DNA of 64,000 nucleotides from Brasenia schreberi (lineage: Eukaryota > Streptophyta > Magnoliopsida > Nymphaeales > Cabombaceae). The notes under the pieces were generated by a model that saw only the letters and a list, made by a program, of their open reading frames with translations, had not been told where the DNA came from and did no database searches. The first letter of the stretch is position 1. Each line of letters opens with the position of its first letter. A program made the position numbers and the translations under genes. Shown in pieces: positions 37,801-49,800 of this stretch. The stretch is from positions 31,413,001 to 31,477,000 of the forward strand of contig JAYKKT010000090.1 of assembly GCA_036023115.1 (NCBI GenBank), read 5' to 3'.

Positions 37801-40800
37801 GCCATATGTGTTGCACAACTTAACCATCCGCTCGTTCTTGAATGGGGTACCATTATCAGACACAAGGTCTCGTGGAACCCCAAATCGAGCCAAGATATTC
37901 CTCCGGATGAAAGCCACCACATGTTGCCCCATTACATTCGTTAGGGAAATGGCTTCCACCCACTTGGAGAAATACTCCGTGGCTGCTAAAATAAAACGAT
38001 GCCCATTCGAGGCCTTTGGAAATATGGGGCCTACAATGTCAAACGCCCACATGGTAAATGGCCAAGGGCTGACCACGGAATGCAATGCAGATGAAGGGAT
38101 ATGAATGGCGTGCCCATGCACTTGACATGGATGACACTTTCTAACATGATTGTGACAATCCTTTTTCAGGGTGGACCAAAAATAACCCCCTCTAAGTATT
38201 TTCATTGCCATCATATTGGCATTAACATGACCTCCACATTCTCCGTCGTGGAACTCGTGCATCACTATCCTAGCCTCCTCTAGGTCGATACACCTAAGCA
38301 GAATGCCGGTAAAACTCTTTTTGTATAAGACCCCACCCAGAATGGTGTATCGGGTCGAAATCTTACGAATGAATGCCCTATCTTTGGATGTGGCATCCTC
38401 GGTGAATCCCCCATTTTCTAAAAATTGTTTTATGTCATAGAACCAGGGTTTTTCAATAGACTCTGGGTTGTTTTGGCAAATATCCAAGTAGTGTGTGGAT
38501 GGATGGGGCGCATGCCAAATTTCCAAAGATCTGGTCCCTGAAATGGGATCGACCTTCAGGGCTGAACCCAAGGAGGAGAGGGCATCGGCAATGCCATTGT
38601 CCTCTCTTCCTATGTGTGTGAGCTTACACGATTGGAAGGATTGGACCAATCGAGTGGCCAACTCGTGATATGGAAGTAGTTTCTCATTACGTACTTGCCA
38701 AATTTTTAAAACCTGGTTTATGACAAGGAGCGAGCTCTCCAAAGACCTCGATGCATGATGCCCCTAGAGTTTTCGAAATCCTCAAGCCTTGTATGAGTAC
38801 TTCATACTCAGCTACGTTGTTGGAACATTCGAAATCTAAGCGGACTGCTATAGGAATCTCGCCCTTTTCAGGGGAGATTAGGATGATCCCGGCACCAGCC
38901 CCTCGTTGGTTTCGTGCCCCGTCGAAGTGCATCTTCCACACTTGGTTTTCGAAAGAATTTGTCAAAATGTGGTTTTGAAAATGGTTTTGCAATATGCCTT
39001 CATCAGGCATTTCGACAAGAGTGGGATATGCGTCCTCCAAGGGGAAGTCAGCCACGTAATCTGCTAGGGCTTGCCCCTTAACGGAGATTTGGTGATGGTA
39101 TTTCAGATCATACTCCATTAGAAGGAGTTGCCATTTGCCCAATCTACCCGTGAGAATGGGTTTTTCGAACAAGTGCTTGATTGGATCAAGCTTGGATACT
39201 ATCCAGATCTCATGACCTAGGAAGTAGTGTCTGAATTTCTGGCAGGCCCAAACTAGGGCCAAGCACGTCTTCTCCATGGCTTGATAATTTCGTTCATAAG
39301 CCAAGAGAGTTTTTGAAATATAGTAGATGGCATACTCCTTATGGGTGTCATCCTCGTATTGAGCCAACAGGGCTCCTAAAGCGTTTACATGCACGGAGAT
39401 GTATAATAAAAGCGGTTTTCCTTGTTTTGGAGGGTTCAAAACGGGGGGATTAACCAAGTATGCCTTTAGTCTTTCGAAGGACTTTTGGCATTCGTCATCC
39501 CATAAGAATTTCGTACCCTTCCTCAACAGTTTGTTGAAGGGTTCGCATCTAGTTGCCAGATTCGATATGAATCGGCGTACAGATTGTAATCGACCTTGAA
39601 GGCTACGGACTTGGGTGAGATTGGAGGGTGGAGCCATGTCTATGATGGCTCGACACTTAGAGGGGTCGACTTCTATTCCCCTTTGGCTCACCATAAAGCC
39701 TAGAAGCTTCCCTGATTCTACCCCGAACACACATTTTTGAGGGTTTAGCTTTACTTTGTAAAGCCTAAGCCTTTCGAAAATTTTTTGTAAACATTCGATA
39801 TGGGTGCATCGGGTTTTGGATTTTGCCAAGAGATCATCTACATACACTTCTACAAGCTCGTGAATTTGATCATGGAAGATCGTGTTCATGGCTCGTTGGT
39901 ATGTTGCGCCGGCATTTTTCAAACCAAAGGGCATGACTGTATAGCATTACGTGCCCCAAGGGGTTGTGAAGGCGGTCTTACCCTGATCTCGTGGACTTAG
40001 TTTGATTTGATTGTAGCCTGAATAGCCATCCATGAATGAAAACATTTCATGATTTGCAGTACTATCGACTATCAAATCTATGTTTGGTAAAGGATAATTA
40101 TCCTTTGGAGTGGCTTTATTCAGGTTTCTGAAATCGATGCATATTCGAATTTTCCCATTGGTTTTTCGAACTACAACGATATTTGACAACCAATCAGAAT
40201 ACGCAATGGGTTTTATAAATCCGGCTTTTAGCAGATCTTCTAAACCCTCTTTGACTTGCGTGTGTACATTCGGGTGTATTTTCCTAAGCTTCTGCTTTAT
40301 TGGTTTTACACCTACATCTAAGGGAAGACGATGCTCGACTATGCTGGGATCTATGCCCGGCATGTCTTCATACGTCCATGCAAACACATCTAAATAGGTT
40401 CGTAGAAATGCAATGAATGCTAACTTTTCAGTTTTATGCAAGCATGTGCCTATTTTGATGGTTTTGGGATTGGAATCATCCCCTAGGTTCACCTCTACGA
40501 AATCTCCTCCTACTGTTTGGGAAGGTCTTTCAAAATCGAGAATTCTATGAAACTCTGGGAGCTCAGAAGTGGGATCTTCCTCAAGGGGATCCACTTCTGG
40601 GCTTTGATCATTCTCGTGGGCTTTAGACCCGAGGGAACTTGATGCGTGGTTTTCAAAATAACCTGGTTTTGTACTTGGATTTTCAAGTGATTTCGAAATT
40701 TTTGGTCTGGCTATGCAGACGACGTTTCTTTCGAAATCCTTTTCTTTCGCCAAAGTCCTACCAGGAGCGGCTATGTACAAAATCTTTTTGGTATTTTCCA

Positions 40801-43800
40801 AATTTTCGATTTTTTTGGGTTTTTGTAAAATAAGAACTTTGGGAACTATATAAAGCACACTTTTTTCGAGTTTTTGTTTTTCCATTGTTTTTGGTTTTTC
40901 TTGTTTTTCGATTTTTTTTATTTTAAGTTTTCAAATGTTTTTGGTATTTTTAGAAAAAGGGATCTTCCGTCATACCTACAAAGGGAAAACACTATGGGTT
41001 AGACTCGGAATAGGAGGTCTAAACCATAGGTTTCTTCTAAGACAGGCTCCGGGGCACCCTTGACCCAGGTGGTCACAGGGGGTGGCTCCGGCGGTATTCG
41101 GGGAGTATAGCCGATCCCATATCGGCTTGGGTTGGCCCTAGGAAGGATGGGCTCTAGGAGACCCTGGTTTTGTGCCCCTAGACTCTTGTAGGGCGTGTAG
41201 CCCATGTTTAATAACATGTTCCACGACCTTTTGTTTTTTGAAAAGATGGGATATAAGTCGTGGTCCTGGAACATGCTATCGTCCATATTAGGCTCGTAGG
41301 GCCTTTTGTCCAGGGGTTTTGGAAATAGGGAACGTTTGGGTTTTTCTAGGAGGATTAGAGTCGGGAGGGGGCCTGCTTTGGGCGGCCCCTTCACACATAC
41401 AACCTTCCTAGGGTTGTTCAACACGAGCCGAGGTGGCTCAACCATAATTTGCCCCAGGTTAGCCTCATGGGCCTGGGAGCTCGATAAACAAGGGGAGTTT
41501 ATGATCCCCTGAAGCTGTGGGTGACTCTCACCTAGGATCACTACGACTTGGTCCCTAAAAGGGATCTTGACACACTTGTGGAAGGTGGATGGCACAGCGC
41601 ACAAACTGTGTATCCAGGGTCTTCCCAGCAACAGGTTATAATGGGGGTGGATGTCCAAGACATGGAACACCCCCGTGTGTTCGATCCCTCCCGTTTCCAT
41701 TGGGAGTTCGATGGATCCTAAAGGCCTAGACGCATTCCCATCGTATCCAGTGATAACGATGGGGCTTGGGTTCACTGAAGTCAAGGTGACTCCGATTTTG
41801 TACGCCACGTGAAGTGGAAGGATGTTGAGCCCTCCTCCACCATCGACTAGGCACCTGTCCAGTGAGTGGTTGTTTAGAACCACCTCGATATGCAGGGCCT
41901 GGTTATGGGTTTCGTAGGGTCTATCTATATCATCTTCCGAAAAGGTGATGGGCGATTTTGCTCCTAATAAAGCCACTTGGGCAGACAAGGATTCCGGACT
42001 TATGTTCGAATCAACCTTGGCCCTTTCTAGAATTTTCTCTAAGACAAGTCTATGCCTAGGCGAGGTTTTGATAAGCTCTAGGATAGACATGTGAATAGGA
42101 ATCTTTGAAAGGTGGTTTTCGAAATCATAAGGATTTAGGATGATTTTGTCCTTATCTGCTTTTGGCAGACCACTAGGGATACATGCTTTTGAGGGGCCAG
42201 GCACACTGACCACCTTTTGAGCACCTTGAAGGTGCGGGGGTTGGTAGATCCTCCCGGATCTAGTGACTTCCCCCACGACCAGCCTAGGGTTCGCGCTAAA
42301 CTTGGCTCTAAGGATGAGCTGAGGAGAACCTTGGATTTTCAAAACTGGTCTTGTCGGGGTTTCCACTTTTGGTGGTCCCCGAATGACGACTTGGGCGGGC
42401 CTCTTGTATAATACAAGGATGGGCGTACAAGCAGGTCGACCAGGTTCGGGCTTTCGCGCTAGTTCCTTGGAAATGGTGAGGGTACATACCTCCTTTCCTT
42501 TCCCACTGCCACTGGCGTGTTTGGGAAAGGGTTCCTTGAAGATAGCTTGAGGTGGCTCAGGTTCCGCAGTGACCTGGAGCCGGCCCTCCGCTATCAAGTT
42601 CTCAATTTTATTTAGAAGAGAGAAGCACCGTTTGGTATCATGGTCTTTGAGCCGATGATACTTGCAAAATCGGTTTAAATACCCCCCTTTGGACGTGACT
42701 CCTTCGGGGATTTCAGGGAGTTCGATCATGCTCTGGGCAAGTAAGAGGTCTAGGACCTCCGACACAGGTTGCCCCAGCGGAGTGTACTCCCGTTTTTCAA
42801 TTGGTTTTGAAAAATTGCGTTCTCTCTTATTTTCTATTTTTTCAAAATTTTTAGAAGTGCCCGCCATGCCTGGATCCACCCGGACATTGGCGATTTTATG
42901 GGGCTTTGCCCCTTTGTCCGTTGGGGGCAGCCCATATGCGATGGGCTTTTCCACACGTGTTTTGGGAACGGCACTTCCTTTCCATAAGTGGTCGTATGTC
43001 CCTTTTCGCAAGTTGGTTTCGAAAAGGGAGGCCTTTTTGATCAACTTATGGAAAGTTGAAATCTCATGAAGCGAGAGAAGGGTTTTTAACTCGCTTTTGA
43101 AATTATCCAGGATGAGCATTACTGCGCATCCTTCGGATATAGGCTCTCGCACTTGGCCCAAAAGAGACCTCCATCTTATAATGAAGGCATGCACGTCTTC
43201 GTTCATGCCTTGCTTTGTATCCCTTAAGGTATTCAGGGTTGGCGTGACTTCCACGTTGTGTGCAAATCTTTGCATGAAGCAGTTCGCTAACTCTTCAAAA
43301 GTAGCGAACTGGCTTAAGTCGTAGGAAGCCAGCCATTTGGCAGTTGTGCCTTTAAGGGATAGGGGGAACCAATACACCCATTTCATCGAGTCCTTTTTCT
43401 TCTTATGGGCTCGACGTGAGAAAAGCTGCAAGTGAGACCTAGGGTCTCCCATGCCATCATACCGATGGAAGTTTGGTATTTCATCGTCACTGTCTGTTTC
43501 GTAATCCATAGGAAGGAAATCAGACAGGGCGTAGCTTCTTTTCTCTTTATTTTGCCCTTTTAGCAGTTGCTGTAGGGCTTTACGGTCCTTTTGTGTGAAG
43601 GACTCGTGGTATTGGTTGCCTTCCATTACGGAGGCCTCTTTTTGCTTGCGAGGTTTTTCCATTTTCTTTTTAGGCCTTTGTTCACCGTTAGATGAACACG
43701 AATCGCCTACTTCAGCCTCTTGGCTGAGAGCATCGATTTTGGCCTCAAATTCCCTTCTCAAGTCCTCGATTTCATCTAGTTTTATTTTGTTTTTGAAAAT

Positions 43801-46800
43801 CCTCCTAGAGTGAGAACTTGATGCGTATGAGCCTTGGCTCGACACTTCACTTGGATTGGATTTTGACATGCTTTTCAAGCTTTTTCAAAATTTCCTAAGT
43901 AAAAGCAAAGAAAACAAGTTAAAACGACACCTTTATAAAATTTTCGCAAGACTTCTACAAGTAAACTCGATTTTTTGAAAAAAGGCTCACGTCCCACCGG
44001 GCGTGCCAATCTCTGTAGACGCGCGAAAATCCCCGCCTCTTCGCCTCTTTCGTGGCTTGGAGTGGATCTTATCGTGCGTCTAAGGCCTATGTATACAAAT
44101 AGGGCGTGCCAGCTAGCTTACTTAAGCTAGCGAAGATATATTTAACACTGACTTCTAAACGTGGCGACTGTGAGCAAGTGAGCTCTTGTCGTCGCAGACC
44201 TTCTTGCACCGATGCGCAAGGGTCAGTCTGTACGCTTTTGAAAAAATTGAGTTTTGGGGAGAAAGTCTACGAAACGGTTCGAGGTATCTTATTTCGGGTC
44301 TTTAAGATGCGATTGCATGTTTTAGATCACGTGGATTTGCACGTGCCTAAGTCTTTTCTTTTATCCCTTTTTGGGTCGCCTAGTTTGTGTGTTATGAACA
44401 CTCCACTACATGGGCGAATTCGAGCGGGGGTTGCTTCGATGCAATATGCGTCCTACCTCGTGGTATGGCGTAGATGCAATGCAAACTCACGCTACTCCAA
44501 AGGGAAAACCCGAAATGTAAAGACAATACTGAAGGGAAATAACAGAAGGGAAATAACCGAAGGGAAATAACCGAAGGGAAATAACCGAAGGGAGATACGT
44601 ATATATCTTATGTATATGAGCCCTTACTCGGGTCTTGCAAATAAGAGCGAAGGCTCAATGTGGGTGCGTGCTTGAATCGAAAGACTTACACACACGACAT
44701 GAAATTAAACCCAAATATAAATTGCAGTAGGGCCTTGACTAAGGTCTTGGGAGTAAGAGCGAAGGCTCAATGTGTGTGAGAGTGCTTGAATTGAAGTACT
44801 ACACACACGACATAAATGAAACCCAAATATAACTGCAATAAGGCCTTTACTAAGGTCTTGGGAGTAAGAGCGAAGGCTCAATGTGTGTGAAAGTGTTTGA
44901 ATCGAAAGACTTACTCACACGACATGAAATGAAACCCAAATAGTATAGGTCGGCCCTTACTTGGGTCTTTCAAATAAGAGCGAAAGCTCAACGTGTGTGA
45001 GAGTGTTTGAATTGAAAGACTTACTCACACGACATGAAATGAAACCCAAATAGTATAGGTCGGCCCTTACTTGGGTCTTTCAAATAAGAGCGAAAGCTCA
45101 ATGTGTGTGAGAGTGTTTGAATTGAAAGACTTACTCACACGACATGAAATGAAACCCAAATAGTATAGGTCGGCCCTTACTTGGGTCTTTCAAATAAGAG
45201 CGAAAGCTCAATGTGTGTGAGAGTGTTTGAATTGAAAGACTTACTCACACGACATGAAATGAAACCCAAATAGTATAGGTCGGCCCTTACTTGGGTCTTT
45301 CAAATAAGAGCGAAAGCTCAATGTGTGTGAGAGTGCTCGAATTGAAAGACAACGCACCCAACTTAAATAAAACCCTTCGAAAATGAAATATATATGTACA
45401 CTTATATATTAGGGGCTGATTAGGCCCGTGTGTGTTCAAAATTGTGCACGACTAAGAGAGTGCACGTGTGTGGTTGTGCCAAGCCACGTTATTACAAGCG
45501 GGGGGAGACTATGCTCCGTTATTACAACCCCGTATCAAATTGAATTTCAAGCAAGTGTACGACTAAAGACCGAGTTTAGACACTTACGAGTAGCTGGTCC
45601 GTAGAGGTCTTGCTTGAGCGTAGGCTTGGCCTTGGGCTGCAAGTGGGAGCTCCGCGAAGGTAGGTGATCAAGGGTGCTGGCCGGCTGCAAGTGGGGCGCG
45701 GGATAGACGCCTCGAAGGGGGCCGGTGGCAAGTAGGTGGCGCTTCCAAGTAGGGAGTTTAGAGTGGCTGAATAAGTGGGTCTTAGGGTCACTAGGGAAGT
45801 TAGGTACTTAGGGAAACTGGACCTAAAAGGTGAGCTAGTGGGAAGGCCAAAGAGGACACCTAGGGGGGGGGGGGGGGGGGGTTGGCCGAATGGGAGATGG
45901 TGGCTAAGTAGTGGCCAGCCACTTGGGTTATCCTAGGTTCGGCTAGGCTTAGGTGGTGGCGGCAAAGGGGCTGAGCTGAAGGGAAGATGGGTGGCTAAGA
46001 GTGGAGAGGTGGTAGAGAGGGGTTTTGAGGGAGTTTAGGGTACTTACCGAATGGGGAGAAGTGGCGGATGGAGTGGGAGAGTGGCGGGCAGGTGGCGGTC
46101 GGCTGGTGGAGTTGGGGGAAGATGGTGGCGTCCGGCTGGGGGGCAGTGGTGGTGGACGGAAGAGGGAAGGTGGCGGAGCAGGTGGCGGCTGGTGGAGCAG
46201 GTGGAGCTGCTGGGGAGTGGTCACGGCTGGATGGAAGATGGAGAAGGAGAGGGCCCGGCTGGATGGAAAGGTGGTTCCCACTTCGAAAAACCCGCCCACA
46301 ATGAGGGGGGTTTAAATAGGGGATGGGTAGGTCGGTTAGGGCTGGGCTGTGGGTAGTGGTTAGGTGGTTTAGGTAGGGTAGTATGTAGATAAGGTGGGCT
46401 GGATGGGGTTGGGCCAGATATTTTAAAACTAGGGGTTTGGGTAAATCGTGGGCTAAGGGTGGTTTAGGGGTTTAGGGCTAGGTTAGGTGGTTGGGTTTTA
46501 GGGTGAGGTTTAGTGAGCTAGGTTAGGTGGTTTAGGCTAGGATTAGGCTAGGATTAGGGAAATTAATCTAGGTTTAGGGAAGGATTAGGGGAGTGGGTTA
46601 GGTGATTAGGTTGGGATTAGGCCGGGATTAGGGAAGTGGGTTAGGTGATTAGGTTCAGATTAGGGGTGGATTAGGGGTTTAGGCTAGGTTTAGGCATTTT
46701 GGGTTAGGTTTAGGTGAAGGAGCTCCCTTAGCATGGCCCATAGACCTTGATCACCCCATGTTGGTGCAGCCCTAGGTTAGGTTTTAGCTAATTACAAGCT

Positions 46801-49800
46801 TAAACCCACTCAATTAGGCTAACCCACATGATTAACCCAAACTTGACACACAAGTCAAGCTTAATACAACACTCTTGATATTTTTCAACCCCACTCTCTC
46901 TCATGCCCATGATCCCACGTGAATCTCAAGTGGGCCCCACCTCCCTTTATGAGAAGGTGATGTGGGCCATGGATATGGATATTGGATTGGATCTCTGGAT
47001 CCAAATCCGAATCCAAGTCCACATATGGGTTTGGATTGGAATCTGGATATATATGGTCCAGATCCAATCCAAACTGAACTCTGACTCCTTCGAGCTGGGT
47101 TCGAAACGGACGATTCGTGCGGGGCCTGACAGCATCAGTACTCCGTCTGCGTTGGGTCTTCGCCAACATAGTCGTCCGCCTCCGTTTCTGCCTTCCGGAG
47201 ATGACTTCAAATGCTATTTTGATAAGAACAGGGTCTTGGACGTTCGAGATCCTGGGGTGTGAATCAGATACAAGAGTTGTTGCGTCGGGCTCGACAGGTG
47301 CTCCGGTTCCGGGCTCTTCTTAGCTCTCCTGGTCCTGTCTTGATCGGGCCAAGCCACTTCGGGGTTTCAAAACATGTCTTAAAAGGGTTTTCAAAAGCTA
47401 TATCATATGTTTTTGAAAGATAAAGTTTTAAACATATATACAGGGTTGTTTGGAAGGCTCCTGGGTTTCCTAACTCAAAATGGCCCTTTGGGGCTGCTTG
47501 TATAAAACCAGATTCGTTTAAGAAATTCGTGGGATTTCGGGGTGTTTACAATGTGGTATATCATGGTAAATCAATCATCAATAAAGAAAATAAAGTACTT
47601 ATAACCATTCAATGCAGTAGTAGAAAATCAAACATCATAATGAATAATTTCAAATGGAATGGAGAATTTGTCTTCACTTAAAGGTAAAAAAATACGATGA
47701 CGTTTTGTCTTCTGATAGGTTTCACAATTCAAATTTAAATCATTACAATGAGCAAATTCAGGTAATAACATCATAATTTTAGACAATGGTAAATGTCTCA
47801 ATCTCTGATGCCATAACGGAAGCTCCCCCTTCTGTTTTTCTGTAATAACAATTGACTGCATTGCTGCTCCTTTGACTTCCTCGAAGAAATAGAGACCTTC
47901 CTTCACATTACCCTGACCAAATATCCTCCCCGTCTTCATTTTCTGGAAGAAACATCCAGTAGAATAAAAAATAATATGATATTTCAAATCTTGTGTCATA
48001 GCAAAGACTGATAACAAATCGACAGAAATATTTAGAACATGTAATACATTTTTTAATATGCCAAAAGGCGTAGTAATACTCCCTTTTCCCATTATAGGAG
48101 TGTCAGAGCCATCTGCCAACTTAATATTAATTGTTTTGTGTGTCAGTTCATAGTAATTAAAGAAATCACGCCTACTGAAGTGATATGTGGCACCAGAATC
48201 AATAACCCACATTCTGGAACGAGGAATGGATACATTACCCTTAGCCATAAATGAAAATGGATGCCATTGTTGCTTGAGAGTCAATATTAGAGGAAATAGA
48301 TGGATTTTGGGAATAAATCGAACGAGCCTTAAGTAACTCAATCTCTTTCTTCATATCTGCTAATACGATTCCATTGCCTTCTGTATTTTGTTTGTCACCT
48401 TGATCAGTGCTGAAATAAGCTTTGTTAGGTTTATTCTGATAATAGGTAGGTTGGCCAACCAATTTCCAATATGTATCTTTTGTATGTCTTGATTTTCCAT
48501 AATGAGAACATGTTAATTTTTCTTTTTCTTCATAAATAAGTGACGATCTACCTCTGTCACGTCCATATCCTCCTCTTCCGTGCAAGAACGAAGAATTAGA
48601 AGGGTTCCTTCCAACAAATGCAGTAGTCTCGGAACTAAGTTTAGTTTCTTTATCTAAACGTTTTCTGTTTTCTTCCCAAAGTAATAGTGAGTACACAATG
48701 CTTAGAGAAGGAAGTTCTTCTCTACTAAGGATATTATTTTTTACAGCTTCATATTCTGAAGAAATACCCCAGAGAAGATCAAATACTTTTCGTTCTTCAA
48801 AGTCCTCGTTACGCTCTTTTGTGCAATTTTGACACTTTGTCTTAGAATACAATTTTAATTCTTCTCATAAACCTCTAAATTCCGCATAATACTCACTTAA
48901 TTATCTTCCTCCTTGTCTGCATTTTTTTATCTTCTCAATCAAGTCATATTTTTTGGTGATATTCTTCCTCTAAGCATAGGCATCTTCAACTGGTAGCCAA
49001 ATATCATTAGTTGTTTCTAAAAACATAAATGTACTACAAATCGATGGTATCATGGATTGTATAAGTTATGCACTCACAAGTGCATTTTCTCTACGCCATT
49101 GTGAATAAAGAGGATATGTATTGGGAGGTTGGAATATTTCACCAGTTAAATAATACCATCGCCCCCTTGCCATCACAGTTAATTCAATGGATCTGGCCCA
49201 CTGAAGGTAGTTCTTTCTATCTAATTTCAGGTTTGTAATTTAAAAAACCTCACCTTTGTGAGAGGAATTATTGTTATCAACATCTTTTATTTTATTTTTA
49301 TCCATTATTTTGTGACTTGTCCATAGGCTAGGGTTCTTGGAATCACTTATCTACCGCTCAAGCCCTAGATTTCCCCCTTTGTTTAAAAAAAAAAATCACG
49401 AACTGATTGGATTAATTGCAGGAACTTGATTGCAGTGGTTTTCACAGCATCAACCTCATCATCTTCACAAGACAGCAAGCCACGACTTCATCTTCACAGG
49501 TCAGCAGCCTCCACGCTCACCGCACCACGACAGCAACTTGATTTTCCTAGGGCAGCAGCTTCTTCTTCACTGGACACGCTCTGATACCATGTTGGATTGC
49601 ATCATCAAGCCATAATGAAAAAAGTGATAAAGAGTTTTCACGTGGAGGACAGCATCCTCGCAGCTGCCATGACCTCTCTAAAAAAAAGGATCTTTTATTA
49701 TTCATTCTCTTTACCCTAATACATTACTTAAGTATATATAGACTCCAGCTCTAACTTAAATGACTAAAATATCCCTAACTAGTGGCTGACTTTACTCAAG

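Larger units (their letters stand above)
32497..47550 (-). mobile_element. Tat-lineage Ty3/gypsy retrotransposon, 15 kb, innermost and youngest layer
   Basis: The 5' LTR is 44,014-47,550 and the 3' LTR 32,497-36,024, flanked by the duplication ATGTG at 32,492-32,496 and 47,551-47,555. A primer-binding-like segment, TTGGCACGCCCGGTGGGAC, lies 3 bp inside the 5' LTR, and an AAAGAGGGGCATC polypurine tract abuts the 3' LTR. Gene order is gag-protease, RT, RNase H, a second archaeal-type RNase H, integrase. The DGG-type protease and the second RNase H are hallmarks of the plant Tat lineage. There is no ORF upstream of gag (only about 135 bp leader), which distinguishes it from classical Ogre elements. 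Known differences between LTRs are five substitutions and three indels, so insertion is recent. Confidence 0.95.
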
